In this document: piece by piece, positions 42,905-52,692 of the stretch | Layout: each line of letters begins with the position of its first letter | Position numbering within the stretch: position 1 is the first letter of the stretch | Source of the DNA: RGIG990 sp045589455 | Lineage (GTDB): Bacteria; Verrucomicrobiota; Kiritimatiellia; RFP12; UBA3636 | Assembly (NCBI GenBank): GCA_045589455.1 | Contig: JAZNPC010000077.1 | Span: 26,931-90,930, forward strand | DNA: 64,000 nucleotides | Direction of reading: 5' to 3' | Notes under the pieces: generated by a model | The model's database searches: none | Told to the model about the DNA's origin: nothing | What the model saw: only the letters and a program-made list of their open reading frames with translations | Translations under genes and position numbers: made by a program

Positions 42905-44743
42905 TTATTTTGTATCATCCACATGAAATGGCTTATATGCCACACCTGACCATGAAACTCCCTTTGCAGATGAGAATTCAAGTGTATTCAAACGAACAGC
43001 ATGAACAAGCACACTCAAGGCTCCCATAATAAAGTTTACACCATGACCAAGTATTAAAATTAACACCATTATTGGAATTTTAAATATTAAACTCATCTCA
43101 AGATCAATTGCAATAAGATTAAAATTCTCTGCCACCTTTACAGAAGCCAAACCAACTGCAAATAGACGAATATATGAAATGATATCACCCATGCAACTGA
43201 TTATGTTAAGTGGAAGCATTCCTAGGGATACACCATTCTCCTTTAGCTCAGATTTATCCAACATAAAGAATAGGATTAATAATGCAGAAACTATAAGTAG
43301 ATACGTATTCCAGCTTGGAGCAGTAAAGCCCTGAATAATAATACCACAAACGAGGCAATACATTGATACAACTACCCCACACCAACCAATTTCCGCAAGA
43401 AGCTTCTTGGATGGGAATAAAACAATAGCATTCCAGGCTCTTGCAATAACAAGATGCAAAGCACCAATTGTTAAGCACAGCTGCATGATATTATTCTGAT
43501 CTGCTAGCCAGCCAACTGTCTTGAATTTAAGCACCTCTGGTAAGGCTGTTTGAGGAATACCAAAATATGTTCCACTCAATATGCCGTAAAGTATTGTTGA
43601 GCCAGCAAATACATACATCATTGTTAGCACAGATTTTACATACGATGTAAGCTTGCCAGATTTCTTGAGCTTTTGATTTGCGAATAATGATATCAAAAGA
43701 ATTATTGAACCATAACCAGCATCACCAATTAGCATAGCAAAGAAAAATGAGAAGAAAATAAAAAATGGCACACTTACATCTGTCTCATTATAAGCTGGTA
43801 AAATACCGAGCATACCAAATAATTTTGTAATTGGACGGAATAGCTTTGGTGGTTCCAATAGTGTTGGAACCATTTCTCCTTCATTAGGATCTCTAACAGC
43901 AATACCCCACCCATTCTGCTTTGCAATACCTACAATTAAGTCATTGCGACGAGAAGGGATAAATCCTGTTAAATATACAATTCCTTCACCTAGTTTAAGC
44001 ATATTCTCAGAAACAGTTACTGCTTCTGTTTTCTGAACACGCTTCTTTAATTCAGACTTTATTTCATCCAAATGCTGTTTTAGATTGGCTATTTTTTCTA
44101 CTGCAAAGCTCAAACGTCCAACACAAGCATCTAAACGCTCAATGGTACGAGCAAGCGTCTCTGTTGGTAGAGGAACAATTGTAGCACCATCAGGAAGCTC
44201 ACCTTCACCAATTAAAACACCAAAAATTCCTTCAGATGATTTACTTAAGATATTGCAAACAGCATCTGTCTTGTAAGCATCCATATCAGTTTTAGCTGAA
44301 GCTACAAAAAGGCGAACTTGGACACCTTTTGCAATTAACTCTTGTGCTGACTCTGGATTAAAATCACCAAAAGGCAAATATCTAGTAATTGTTTGTTCTA
44401 ACGCTTGCTTTTCAAGAGATGCAGCAATATATTCATCTGCCATTGTATTGGCTAAAATGATTGGTGCTGAGGCAGGAGAAGAATCATCAGTAGATTCTGA
44501 TGTAGCAATAGAAGAAGGAAACTCTAGCTTAAAGCGCTCCTCGTCCTCTGCTGAACTAGCAAGTAAAATAGATGATATTGCGCGCTTAGCGAGTTCTTCA
44601 TCTTGTGATGATTTAAAGATTGAATCCGAGTCTGTAACACTCACATTCACATGCATAACACCCGCATCTGAAAGTTTAACCAAAGCGCTATTCTTCTCTG
44701 ACTCCAAGCAAAGAACTGTAACATGCTTCATAGGAACTATCAT
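42905..44743 (-). CDS. atpI: V-type ATPase subunit I (stator membrane subunit a)
   Basis: 612 residues from ATG 44743, which overlaps the atpD stop as ATGA and has GAGGAGG at 7 bases; two codons upstream is a weaker start. A cytoplasmic N-terminal half with coiled coils (IANLKQHLDEIKSELKKRV) is followed by about seven membrane helices (FFIFFSFFFAMLIGDAGYGS and later IISYIRLFAVGLASVKVAEN, containing the essential Arg). It conducts ions against the K ring. Gap of 66 bp to atpK. Confidence 0.95.
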   Translation of the reverse strand: MIVPMKHVTVLCLESEKNSALVKLSDAGVMHVNVSVTDSDSIFKSSQDEELAKRAISSILLASSAEDEERFKLEFPSSIATSESTDDSSPASAPIILANTMADEYIAASLEKQALEQTITRYLPFGDFNPESAQELIAKGVQVRLFVASAKTDMDAYKTDAVCNILSKSSEGIFGVLIGEGELPDGATIVPLPTETLARTIERLDACVGRLSFAVEKIANLKQHLDEIKSELKKRVQKTEAVTVSENMLKLGEGIVYLTGFIPSRRNDLIVGIAKQNGWGIAVRDPNEGEMVPTLLEPPKLFRPITKLFGMLGILPAYNETDVSVPFFIFFSFFFAMLIGDAGYGSIILLISLFANQKLKKSGKLTSYVKSVLTMMYVFAGSTILYGILSGTYFGIPQTALPEVLKFKTVGWLADQNNIMQLCLTIGALHLVIARAWNAIVLFPSKKLLAEIGWCGVVVSMYCLVCGIIIQGFTAPSWNTYLLIVSALLILFFMLDKSELKENGVSLGMLPLNIISCMGDIISYIRLFAVGLASVKVAENFNLIAIDLEMSLIFKIPIMVLILILGHGVNFIMGALSVLVHAVRLNTLEFSSAKGVSWSGVAYKPFHVDDTK

Positions 44744-45384
44744 ACCCATTCCTCCTCAGTTACAATTGATTCCGGTAAATCATCTGCTGATGCGGCATCG
44801 TTTTTACCGCGGCCCTTTGCAATCTTTCCACGAGCAACTGCTGATGTTTGCTCATCACCGAGTGCAATTCCAATTATGCGAATATTCTCTTTACACTCCG
44901 GTATCTTCACCTTTTCAAAAAGATTTACACGCTGAGATGTTGTGCGAAGCTCTTCTGAAATAAGCTCTAATTGTTTAGAATAAATTTCAACCTGAACATT
45001 ATATTCCATTAGACTAGCTGCCACCTCTGCTGCCTCATCAATCCAAGCAGGAGTTGAGAATAAATCTATTTCAGGACGATGGGTCTTAATGCCTGCATAA
45101 AGTGGTATTGTCACACCAGCAATATTACCAGTTTTCTCTATAATCCCATCAAAAACAATAGGTAGCTCAACAGAATCTGTAGAGAACAAACCAATCCAAG
45201 AAGATACTGCTGCTAGCACCTTGTCGCGCTGTGCCACAGCCTCCTCTGCCTTTGCTCTAATACCTGCGATTTCCATTTGGAGCTGCTGCTTCTTTAGCTG
45301 CAGCATAGGAAGAAAGCGCTGATATCGAGAAAGTGCTTCTTTTTGGGCTTTAAGCTCTGTTTTTGTTAATTTTACCTTAGCCAT
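44740..45384 (-). CDS. atpD: V-type ATPase subunit D (central shaft)
   Basis: 214 residues. The N-terminus (KVKLTKTELKAQKEALSRYQ) and a C-terminal helix (TSQRVNLFEKVKIPECKENI) are the two long helices that pack as the rotating shaft in family members. It transmits rotation between the B/A head and the K ring. The C-terminal 35 residues are a less conserved tail. It starts 22 bp after atpB and its stop overlaps the atpI start, so translation is coupled. Confidence 0.93.
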   Translation of the reverse strand: MAKVKLTKTELKAQKEALSRYQRFLPMLQLKKQQLQMEIAGIRAKAEEAVAQRDKVLAAVSSWIGLFSTDSVELPIVFDGIIEKTGNIAGVTIPLYAGIKTHRPEIDLFSTPAWIDEAAEVAASLMEYNVQVEIYSKQLELISEELRTTSQRVNLFEKVKIPECKENIRIIGIALGDEQTSAVARGKIAKGRGKNDAASADDLPESIVTEEEWV

Positions 45385-45406
45385 ATGCTAACACCCAAAT
45401 GATAAA

Positions 45407-46705
45407 TTAGTCCTTTTTAGGCCAGAATTTCTCAATAATCTCTGTGCGTACACCCGTCTCTACTGGATCAAAGCAGTCAGCCAAAATTTCCCATCCTAGG
45501 TCAAGAGCCTTTTCAAGAGGAATATTGACTGTAATATCCATCATTTCCTTTTCAAAGCGCTCACCATACTTTAGAAGCTTATTATCCCATGCACTCATAC
45601 GGAAGCCCATAGACTGCTTCTCAAGTGTTGAACGATATTGGGAGAACAACTGAATCATTGTATCCATAATTGTACGATGATCATCACGTGTTGTCTTATT
45701 AACCTGCTGCTTTAGACGAGACAATGAACCAAATGGCTCAATGCGTCCACCACTCAAATAGAACTGACCTTCTGTAATGTAGCCTGTGTTATCTGGAACT
45801 GGGTGAGTTACATCACCACCAGGCATTGTTGTTACAGCCAAAATAGTAATAGAACCTGCGCCCTCAAAGTCAACTGCCTTCTCATAACGGGAAGCGAGCT
45901 GTGAATACAAGTCACCTGGATAACCACGATTTGAAGGAATCTGCTCCATAGTAATAGCAATTTCCTTAAGCGCATCAGAGAAGGAGGTCATGTCTGTTAG
46001 AAGCACAAGAACCTTCTTTCCTTCAATTGCAAACTGCTCTGCTACAGCCAATGATAAATCTGGAACAAGCAAACACTCCACAATAGGATCTGCAGCAGTA
46101 TGTACAAACATTACTGTACGAGAAAGCGCACCACTCTTATCAAGTGTATCCTTAAAATACAAGTAGTCATCGTGCTTTAAACCCATACCACCAAGGATAA
46201 TAATATCAACCTCAGCCTGTAGAGCAATGCGTGCAAGAAGCTCATTATATGGCTCACCTGCTTTTGCAAACACAGGAAGCTTTTGGCTCTCAACCAAAGT
46301 ATTGAAAACATCAATCATCGGAATACCTGTGCGAACCATATTGCGTGGAATAATACGCTTTGCAGGATTTACAGATGGACCACCAATATTAATCATGTTC
46401 TCAGTCAACTCTGGAGAATTATCTCTAGGGCGAGCACCACCATCAAAAATTCTACCAAGCAAATTATTGGAAAAAGGAACCTGCATTGGATGACCTAAAA
46501 AGCGAACACGTGCATCTGTTGCAATACCACGAGCACCTGCAAACACCTGTAATGAAACACTATCCCCATCTATCTTGATGACTTGGGCTAAGGATGTATT
46601 TCCACGAGAAGAAACCTCTGCTAGCTCATTATATTGCACACCTTGTGCGCGCAAATTAATAACACTTCCTGAGCTATTATCTATACGATGATATACCTTG
46701 TTCAT
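45407..46705 (-). CDS. atpB: V-type ATPase subunit B
   Basis: 432 residues from ATG 46705, with AAGGAAAG at the right distance; the TTG seven codons upstream overlaps that site and is rejected. The P-loop is replaced by KAGEPYNEL, the mark of the non-catalytic B subunit, and LLTDMTSFSDALKEIA and SNRGYPGDLYSQLASRYE are typical. It is the first gene after promoter 46774-46802. Subunit A and the E, C and F equivalents are absent nearby, which differs from the chlamydial E-x-A-B-D-I-K order. Confidence 0.96.
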   Translation of the reverse strand: MNKVYHRIDNSSGSVINLRAQGVQYNELAEVSSRGNTSLAQVIKIDGDSVSLQVFAGARGIATDARVRFLGHPMQVPFSNNLLGRIFDGGARPRDNSPELTENMINIGGPSVNPAKRIIPRNMVRTGIPMIDVFNTLVESQKLPVFAKAGEPYNELLARIALQAEVDIIILGGMGLKHDDYLYFKDTLDKSGALSRTVMFVHTAADPIVECLLVPDLSLAVAEQFAIEGKKVLVLLTDMTSFSDALKEIAITMEQIPSNRGYPGDLYSQLASRYEKAVDFEGAGSITILAVTTMPGGDVTHPVPDNTGYITEGQFYLSGGRIEPFGSLSRLKQQVNKTTRDDHRTIMDTMIQLFSQYRSTLEKQSMGFRMSAWDNKLLKYGERFEKEMMDITVNIPLEKALDLGWEILADCFDPVETGVRTEIIEKFWPKKD

Positions 46706-46773
46706 ATTTCTTTCCTTTACTGCCAAAATTATACAACAAATAGTGCAGGCAGTATACCTATAAAACTACGGAT

Positions 46774-46802
46774 ATTTTAACAAATTATGCTATTTTTTGC
46801 AA
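46774..46802 (-). promoter_or_regulatory. Promoter of the atpBDIK operon
   Basis: Minus strand TTGCAA, 17-bp spacer, TAAAAT, about 70 bases before atpB. It implies that atpB is the first gene of its transcript. Confidence 0.6.
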
Positions 46803-46905
46803 TATGATGTTGTTTTTTTACTTTTGTAAATATATACCTCTGGTTAAGAAACTCCATCTAAATAACACCTCAAAAATTAGATTTTTTTTTAGCTTCTATA
46901 TTTTC

Positions 46906-49900
46906 TCAAGCATCAAGATTTTTCCAAAAAAGAATTTGGACAAAAAAGCCAAAACAAAGCCCAATAATAGAAAGCGAATAACCAATAATATTTAATGGTC
47001 CATCATCATAATACAATACCACATCCTCTTGAATTGGGTATACTACCAAAAACCCAGGTGTCACATAATATGGACCAAGAGCGCCTTTTACTTCCCAATC
47101 AGGGAAATATGACATTGCCACAATGTATGGCTTTTCCAATTCTGTTGCTTTAAAATGAATTTCATAACGCCCATCATCTTTAATAATCGTGTACGGAATA
47201 TCCTCACTCACTTCACTAATCCAAGCACCGGTTGGAGCTGGCTTGTTCTTTAACTCGTTTAATCGTGAATATGGTTCGGGAACGGATTGGGGAACATATT
47301 TCGCAGAAGCAACTGCTTCTGGATCAACGAAACAGAATGGCTCCAAAACTGCAGCTCCGACATACAGCCATTCTAATGTATCCTTTTGGAAATTATCACT
47401 AACATAACAATTTATTGGATTATTCCATTTTCGCACCAAACCATCTGATTCACTTATGTGTTTAAACAGTATCCACTTCCCTTCTCCAATAACAAGCTCC
47501 TCCTTCCACATAGGACTATCACGAAGAGCTTCAATTGTAGAATTTGAGTGAGCGATAAATCTGCGGACACCTAAAATTTCTAAATGAGCCAAACCATTTG
47601 TAGGGTTAAATTTTTGTGGATTAACTAACAATGGAGCACCTGCTGTATGCTCTGACATCTCACCCTGTACCACATAAGCCGTCAATGAACCAATTGCTGA
47701 GTTTACAATACCTCCCTCAATAATATGATGACCTGTGAGCGCTGGCAATGCCTCAAAAAAACGAGTAGAACCTAAAGATTCGTTAAATGGATGTAAATCA
47801 TATGCAATACGACCACATGGCTCAACACTACACAAATAATCTATCAACTCTTGTGCTGATTGTCCACTTGGAGTGTTTTCATAACCCGAGAAATTATATT
47901 CGGCCCATGATGGAGCTAAATTGCAATAAGACCAAATCTCATTATCATCATCCTTCTTATCATTCCAGGCAAAGGTAAAACATAGAATTGCAGCAAACAG
48001 AGTTCCGCACAATGGCAAATCTCTAAATGCATATGCAAAAAAACCTGCCATTATAAACAAAAGCGAAAATACAATAAATGGCCATAACCTGCAATTTACA
48101 AACACCTCACCGATACTTCTACCATAATAGAAAAGTCCTAGTGCAACAACAAATAATGAAATAAAAATAAAGAACCAGCTGCGAATTTCTTTATTTGGAA
48201 ATTCTTTACTACATATGCCATAGCAAAACGCCATAACGAGCAATGGTAGAAATGAATATGTCACTATGTTTGGCAGTTGCTTGAAAAAACTTATTTCCCA
48301 CTGTGATCCAAATGCAACTGACCACTCTCCTGTTACTACTAATGGGAGAAGCCACCATGAGACAAGCAAAATAGCTATCACGCCTTCAATGAGAGGTATG
48401 CGATAATGTGTTGTTTTATTGCGAATTGAATAGTGTAATACTAGCAACCAGAATATACCGACTATAAGTGCAAGAACTATTGAAGTAAAGAAATGGGACA
48501 AAGCAACAGCTGCTATTAAAATCGGCGTACAGAGTCTAAATTTATTGTCTTGGATATCTCTACAAATATTCGCCAGCGCAGGAAAGAACAAGCAAAAGCT
48601 CCAACTATTAGCAACCATTCCTGCTAACGTACTATATGCATTTACACCCCACATGTTATGGGTATTATCAAGAACCAAAGGAATAACAAAGCATGTAGCA
48701 ACAATCGGTAAAGGACGAGGCAATCGAGCAATGCGGGCAGACAAATACACCGATAATGGCAGTAGAAGAATTCCCAAGCATACGCCTACATTAAAAACTA
48801 CATTATGAGAAAAAATAGAGCTAAATAAAGCAAGACAAGCATATGGCAAAGGGAAGTAATATTGAAACATTGGGAAACCACACCACCAACCATCTGCCCA
48901 AGAAATTGGACGACCCGTTTCCTGAATATGTGATACTAAATAATGGTGAGCGGGCAGATCTCCACCAACACACGTATTGCCTTCTAAAGCAAGTGGAAGT
49001 TGAAGAATACTTGCAAAATAAATTGTTATCCCTGCAACAAGAAGCCACTCTACACTAGCAACAACACGAATTGGAATAGATTTAATTAAAGTAGGCTTTA
49101 AAAGCTTAACAAAAAATACAAGAATAAAAACAATGGCTGCTGCAATAAAAAGCTTAATATTAGGAAGCTGTGGGAATACACTAAAATCTAACGGAGAATC
49201 AATATAAATTTGATCTGTTGTTCCAATCGGTATTGAGAATGGCTCTCCATCTTCATTGAATAATTGTGCAACTACAGTATATGGAATATAACCACAAATA
49301 TTATTAATTTGTGTCTGTAATTTTATATTAATTTCAGACAGCCCATTTTCTTTTAACGGAAATACAAAGCTCTGCTCATCATTAGAATTTAGAGGAGTTA
49401 TTCCATCTGGCAAAAAATATGAAACATACAATTCATTAGCACCTAAATTAATTGCTTTTTCATAATCATACATTACAACAATAGCCAATGAACTAGTTGA
49501 AGCATTTTCTTGAACACAAGCAGAAGCAACAATAAATTCAACTTCTTCATTATTTGCTTGCGTTAAATGTGTATTGACACATGAAGCACGCACGCATGAA
49601 GAATACTCGTTTCCAAACCTATCCTTATAGCGTAATAAAAATGGATATGAACAGCAGCTATACTCCGCAACAAGCTCTGCTCGTTGTTCTAAAGACAACT
49701 CATGCAAAACCTGAACTGGCACCCCAGGTCGTAAGATTCCATTAAAAACAGCATTCCCGAGAGTTGACCCTTTCATAGGAATTAACTCTACATCATCAGC
49801 AAGCTCATCACCAATATTCTTTAATTCTATTGTTAGTGTTGAATTCGTCTCATTACAATCAAAATAAAGCCTTGATTCAACCGAGATAGCAGCATAACAA

Positions 49901-49947
49901 AGGCCCGAAATAAGGGAAAATAAAATGAAAAATATTTTCTTATACAT
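46906..49947 (-). CDS. Large GT-C-like membrane protein
   Basis: 1013 residues. A signal peptide (FFILFSLISGLCYA) precedes an exported beta-sandwich-like region of about 240 residues. A membrane helix (FIAAAIVFILVFFV) follows, then a polytopic region with the acidic loop typical of GT-C sugar transferases and PTPS-related membrane proteins (GGDLPAHHYLVSHIQETGR, then WWCGFPMFQYYFPLPY). About twelve helices in all and a C-terminal periplasmic beta domain. It probably moves a sugar from a lipid carrier to an envelope acceptor (inference). Its ATG overlaps the stop of the SGNH hydrolase gene by 8 bases, so the two are coupled. Confidence 0.7.
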   Translation of the reverse strand: MYKKIFFILFSLISGLCYAAISVESRLYFDCNETNSTLTIELKNIGDELADDVELIPMKGSTLGNAVFNGILRPGVPVQVLHELSLEQRAELVAEYSCCSYPFLLRYKDRFGNEYSSCVRASCVNTHLTQANNEEVEFIVASACVQENASTSSLAIVVMYDYEKAINLGANELYVSYFLPDGITPLNSNDEQSFVFPLKENGLSEINIKLQTQINNICGYIPYTVVAQLFNEDGEPFSIPIGTTDQIYIDSPLDFSVFPQLPNIKLFIAAAIVFILVFFVKLLKPTLIKSIPIRVVASVEWLLVAGITIYFASILQLPLALEGNTCVGGDLPAHHYLVSHIQETGRPISWADGWWCGFPMFQYYFPLPYACLALFSSIFSHNVVFNVGVCLGILLLPLSVYLSARIARLPRPLPIVATCFVIPLVLDNTHNMWGVNAYSTLAGMVANSWSFCLFFPALANICRDIQDNKFRLCTPILIAAVALSHFFTSIVLALIVGIFWLLVLHYSIRNKTTHYRIPLIEGVIAILLVSWWLLPLVVTGEWSVAFGSQWEISFFKQLPNIVTYSFLPLLVMAFCYGICSKEFPNKEIRSWFFIFISLFVVALGLFYYGRSIGEVFVNCRLWPFIVFSLLFIMAGFFAYAFRDLPLCGTLFAAILCFTFAWNDKKDDDNEIWSYCNLAPSWAEYNFSGYENTPSGQSAQELIDYLCSVEPCGRIAYDLHPFNESLGSTRFFEALPALTGHHIIEGGIVNSAIGSLTAYVVQGEMSEHTAGAPLLVNPQKFNPTNGLAHLEILGVRRFIAHSNSTIEALRDSPMWKEELVIGEGKWILFKHISESDGLVRKWNNPINCYVSDNFQKDTLEWLYVGAAVLEPFCFVDPEAVASAKYVPQSVPEPYSRLNELKNKPAPTGAWISEVSEDIPYTIIKDDGRYEIHFKATELEKPYIVAMSYFPDWEVKGALGPYYVTPGFLVVYPIQEDVVLYYDDGPLNIIGYSLSIIGLCFGFFVQILFWKNLDA

Positions 49948-50686
49948 GCTTCAACAAATCCAAAAGAATTGGGCGTAATGCACCACCCCAAATCTTATAT
50001 CCTTCCTCTGTCGGATGACAATAATCACCACAAATTTCTTGAGGAAGCAAGCCGTCTGGCGTTAAAATTTTGTTCCACAAATCAACATATGTAAGAGCAG
50101 TCTGTTTTGCTGCATATTTTTTGAGTAATTTATTTGTGTTTTCAATTAAAATACGGCGCTCATTGGTTGGCTCATGTTCACGAGGAAAAATAGCCATTAA
50201 AACAACATGAATAGATGGAAAACGCTGGCGAAATTGCGCAATTACCTCCGTAACACCTTCAGCTATTTCCTCTGGTGTATTTGCACGAGCCTCTTCTGTT
50301 GTTGACGTATTATTTGTCCCTGCATTAACGACAACAACCTTTGGATTTACACCTTCAAGCTGCTTACCCTTTGTGATGCGATATAGCATATTTTGGGTTC
50401 TATCCCAGCCATAGCCAATATTCATCACACGCATTCCAGCAAAGGTTTCATCATAGGAAGGGTGATAGGTATGAACGCCATAATTTGGCTTTCCTCCCCA
50501 AAAGTGAGTAATTGAGTCACCGATTAGCACAACCTCTGGATTGATTTCTTCCTTTTCTGCAAGCACTGCCTTACAACGCTCAAACCAGTCGTAGCTATCA
50601 TATTGAAGTCTTGTGCAAGGAATTAGAGCTGTGTTGATATCTGTGCGATGAAGATTCTCTTTTGTTTGCTCTATATCTAATATCAT
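49940..50686 (-). CDS. SGNH/GDSL-family hydrolase (esterase-like)
   Basis: 248 residues, no signal peptide. Block I VVLIGDSITHFWGG holds the catalytic Ser, block III NAGTNNTS the oxyanion Asn, and DYCHPTEEGYKIWG the Asp-x-x-His pair (D and H of the triad). This pattern resembles platelet-activating factor acetylhydrolase-like and rhamnogalacturonan/acetyl-xylan esterase-like members. It may remove acetyl groups from sugars. It lies between nadB and the GT-C gene in one transcription unit. Confidence 0.88.
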   Translation of the reverse strand: MILDIEQTKENLHRTDINTALIPCTRLQYDSYDWFERCKAVLAEKEEINPEVVLIGDSITHFWGGKPNYGVHTYHPSYDETFAGMRVMNIGYGWDRTQNMLYRITKGKQLEGVNPKVVVVNAGTNNTSTTEEARANTPEEIAEGVTEVIAQFRQRFPSIHVVLMAIFPREHEPTNERRILIENTNKLLKKYAAKQTALTYVDLWNKILTPDGLLPQEICGDYCHPTEEGYKIWGGALRPILLDLLKHV

Positions 50687-50708
50687 AATGGCCTCTTAAA
50701 ACGTAGCA

Positions 50709-52304
50709 TTAAAGCTTTGGTTCTGCACTTCTATCAAGAACTGTATCCTGTGAGATAAGCATTGTATCAGGATAATCTAGAGAAGAGTGCAAGCCCCTAC
50801 TCTCCTTACGTGACATTGCTGAAAGAATGATTAGCATTGCTGCATCTGCTATATTACGAAGCTCAAGTGTATCTGCTGTGACAAAATAATCAAAGTAGTA
50901 TTGGCGAATCTCACGGCGGATATTCATAATACGAGTAAGTGCTCGTTCAAGACGCTTATCTGTGCGAACAATACCCACATAGTCCCACATACATGTGCGA
51001 ACCTCATCCCAGTTATGAGCAACAACAACCTGCTCATCACTTGGCACCGCATCACCAAACACCCAAGGTGGAATTGTTATATCTGAAACATCCACCTTAC
51101 GAGGATGTGCGATAATCCACTGTGCAGCACGGTAGCCACAAACAATTGCCTCTAGCAATGAGTTACTTGCCAAACGATTTGCTCCGTGAAGACCTGTGCT
51201 TGCAACCTCACCAACTGCCATTAGTCCAGACACATTTGTGCAGCCATCAACCGTTGTTTTTACACCACCACAGCAATAGTGAGCGGCAGGAACAACAGGG
51301 ATAAGGTCTGTTGCCATATCTACGCCAAATTCTTTACATTTTGCATAGATATTTGGAAAACGCTTAATCAAAAATTCTTTGCCTTTATGGCGAATATCTA
51401 GATATACACACTCTAGACCACGTGTCTTCATTTCATTATCAATTGCACGAGCAACGATATCACGAGGCGCTAGAGACCCACGTCTATCATAATTAGCCAT
51501 AAAAGGGACACCATCTGCATCCACAAGCTCTGCACCCTCTCCACGCACAGCTTCACTTATTAGGAAGCTCTTTGCTGCTGGATGATATAGGCAGGTTGGA
51601 TGGAATTGAATAAACTCCATATTACGGATCTCTGCACCTGCACGCCAAGCAATTGAAATACCGCCTGCTGTTGCAACATCAGGGTTGCTTGTATAAAGAT
51701 AAACCTTACCTGCTCCACCAGTTGCTAGAACTGTATAAGAAGCACGGACAGCAAAAATCTCACCACTCTTAATGTCTAAAAGATATGCACCAACACAGAA
51801 GGTTTGGCCATCACGATTGCGAGTCACTAAATCAATCGCATGAGTATATTCAAGTATCTTAATATTCTCATTGGAATCAACATCATTAAGGAGCGTAGAT
51901 TGAATATGCTCTCCTGTAATATCTCCAGCATGGAGGATACGGCGCATTGAGTGACCTCCCTCTCGGCCAAGATCTAACTCATCTGTACCGTCCTTTGATG
52001 TAAAAGGCATACCAAGATCTTGAAGCTCCTTCATGCGTGCTGGGCCATCACTAACGATTGTGCGAACTACTTCTTCATCGCACAACCCAGCACCTGCATC
52101 AAGTGTATCCGCAATATGCATCTCAAAGGTATCTTCCTCAAGTGTGACGCAAGCAATACCACCTTGGGCATAATTTGTATTTGATTCGGAGCGATTTTTT
52201 TTAGTAACCACGAGCACATTACCATGTGCAGAAAGATGGCGAGCGACAGATAAACCTGCTAAGCCACTACCAATTACTAAATAATCATAATCAAGTACCT
52301 TCAT
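50709..52304 (-). CDS. nadB: L-aspartate oxidase
   Basis: 531 residues from ATG 52304; an ATG seven codons upstream contains the AGGAGT ribosome site itself and is rejected. It oxidises aspartate to iminoaspartate for NAD synthesis. FAD-binding IGSGLAGLSVARHLS, then NTNYAQGGIACV, GEGAELVDADG and HYCCGGVKT are signatures of NadB. The usual partner nadA is not in the window. It sits between the HNH gene and the SGNH hydrolase gene. Confidence 0.95.
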   Translation of the reverse strand: MKVLDYDYLVIGSGLAGLSVARHLSAHGNVLVVTKKNRSESNTNYAQGGIACVTLEEDTFEMHIADTLDAGAGLCDEEVVRTIVSDGPARMKELQDLGMPFTSKDGTDELDLGREGGHSMRRILHAGDITGEHIQSTLLNDVDSNENIKILEYTHAIDLVTRNRDGQTFCVGAYLLDIKSGEIFAVRASYTVLATGGAGKVYLYTSNPDVATAGGISIAWRAGAEIRNMEFIQFHPTCLYHPAAKSFLISEAVRGEGAELVDADGVPFMANYDRRGSLAPRDIVARAIDNEMKTRGLECVYLDIRHKGKEFLIKRFPNIYAKCKEFGVDMATDLIPVVPAAHYCCGGVKTTVDGCTNVSGLMAVGEVASTGLHGANRLASNSLLEAIVCGYRAAQWIIAHPRKVDVSDITIPPWVFGDAVPSDEQVVVAHNWDEVRTCMWDYVGIVRTDKRLERALTRIMNIRREIRQYYFDYFVTADTLELRNIADAAMLIILSAMSRKESRGLHSSLDYPDTMLISQDTVLDRSAEPKL

Positions 52305-52331
52305 TATATTACTCCTATAAATCACATCCGA

Positions 52332-52667
52332 TTAGATATAATCCTCTGGATCGAAATCTGTAGAAAGCTCTCCACTCTCTTCAAGCTGATTTAAAATTTG
52401 TTCTGCAGGTGTTAAGCAGCTTTTTGTGCTATTACATGCCTTGCAAGATGGTACGACATTACTTTTAACAGATTTGCCACCACGAGCAACAGGAATAACA
52501 TGATCCATTGTTAGAGCATCCTTGCCAACATGCTTTCCGCAATAGTGACAAACGCCCTTTTCAAGCACACTCTGCCACCAAGCGCTTTTACGCAACTCGC
52601 GTGCACGCTCACGCTCCCGTGCCACATGTTGAGGATCCTTATCTACATCTACCCAATTTGCATCCAT
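52332..52667 (-). CDS. HNH endonuclease domain protein
   Basis: 111 residues. The C-terminal two thirds are a zinc-containing HNH fold: CHYCGKHVGKD, then MDHVIPVARGGKSVKSNVVP, CKACNSTK (two CxxC pairs plus the DH and N residues). The N-terminus is basic (REREARELRKSAWW). It sits 25 bp after manC and 27 bp before nadB, inside a metabolic operon, unlike the HNH gene of the accessory region. Proteins of this type are often housekeeping nucleases of unknown role. Confidence 0.85.
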   Translation of the reverse strand: MDANWVDVDKDPQHVARERERARELRKSAWWQSVLEKGVCHYCGKHVGKDALTMDHVIPVARGGKSVKSNVVPSCKACNSTKSCLTPAEQILNQLEESGELSTDFDPEDYI

Positions 52668-52692
52668 AACAAATCTCTATAAGAACCCGAAA

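Noticed and set aside
44448..44963. 171-codon plus-strand frame opposite atpI/atpD
   Set aside because: Antisense shadow of two conserved V-ATPase genes; no ribosome site.
52332..52667. HNH gene as part of an intron or intein
   Set aside because: Neighbouring manC and nadB are intact and no intron structure or split gene is visible.
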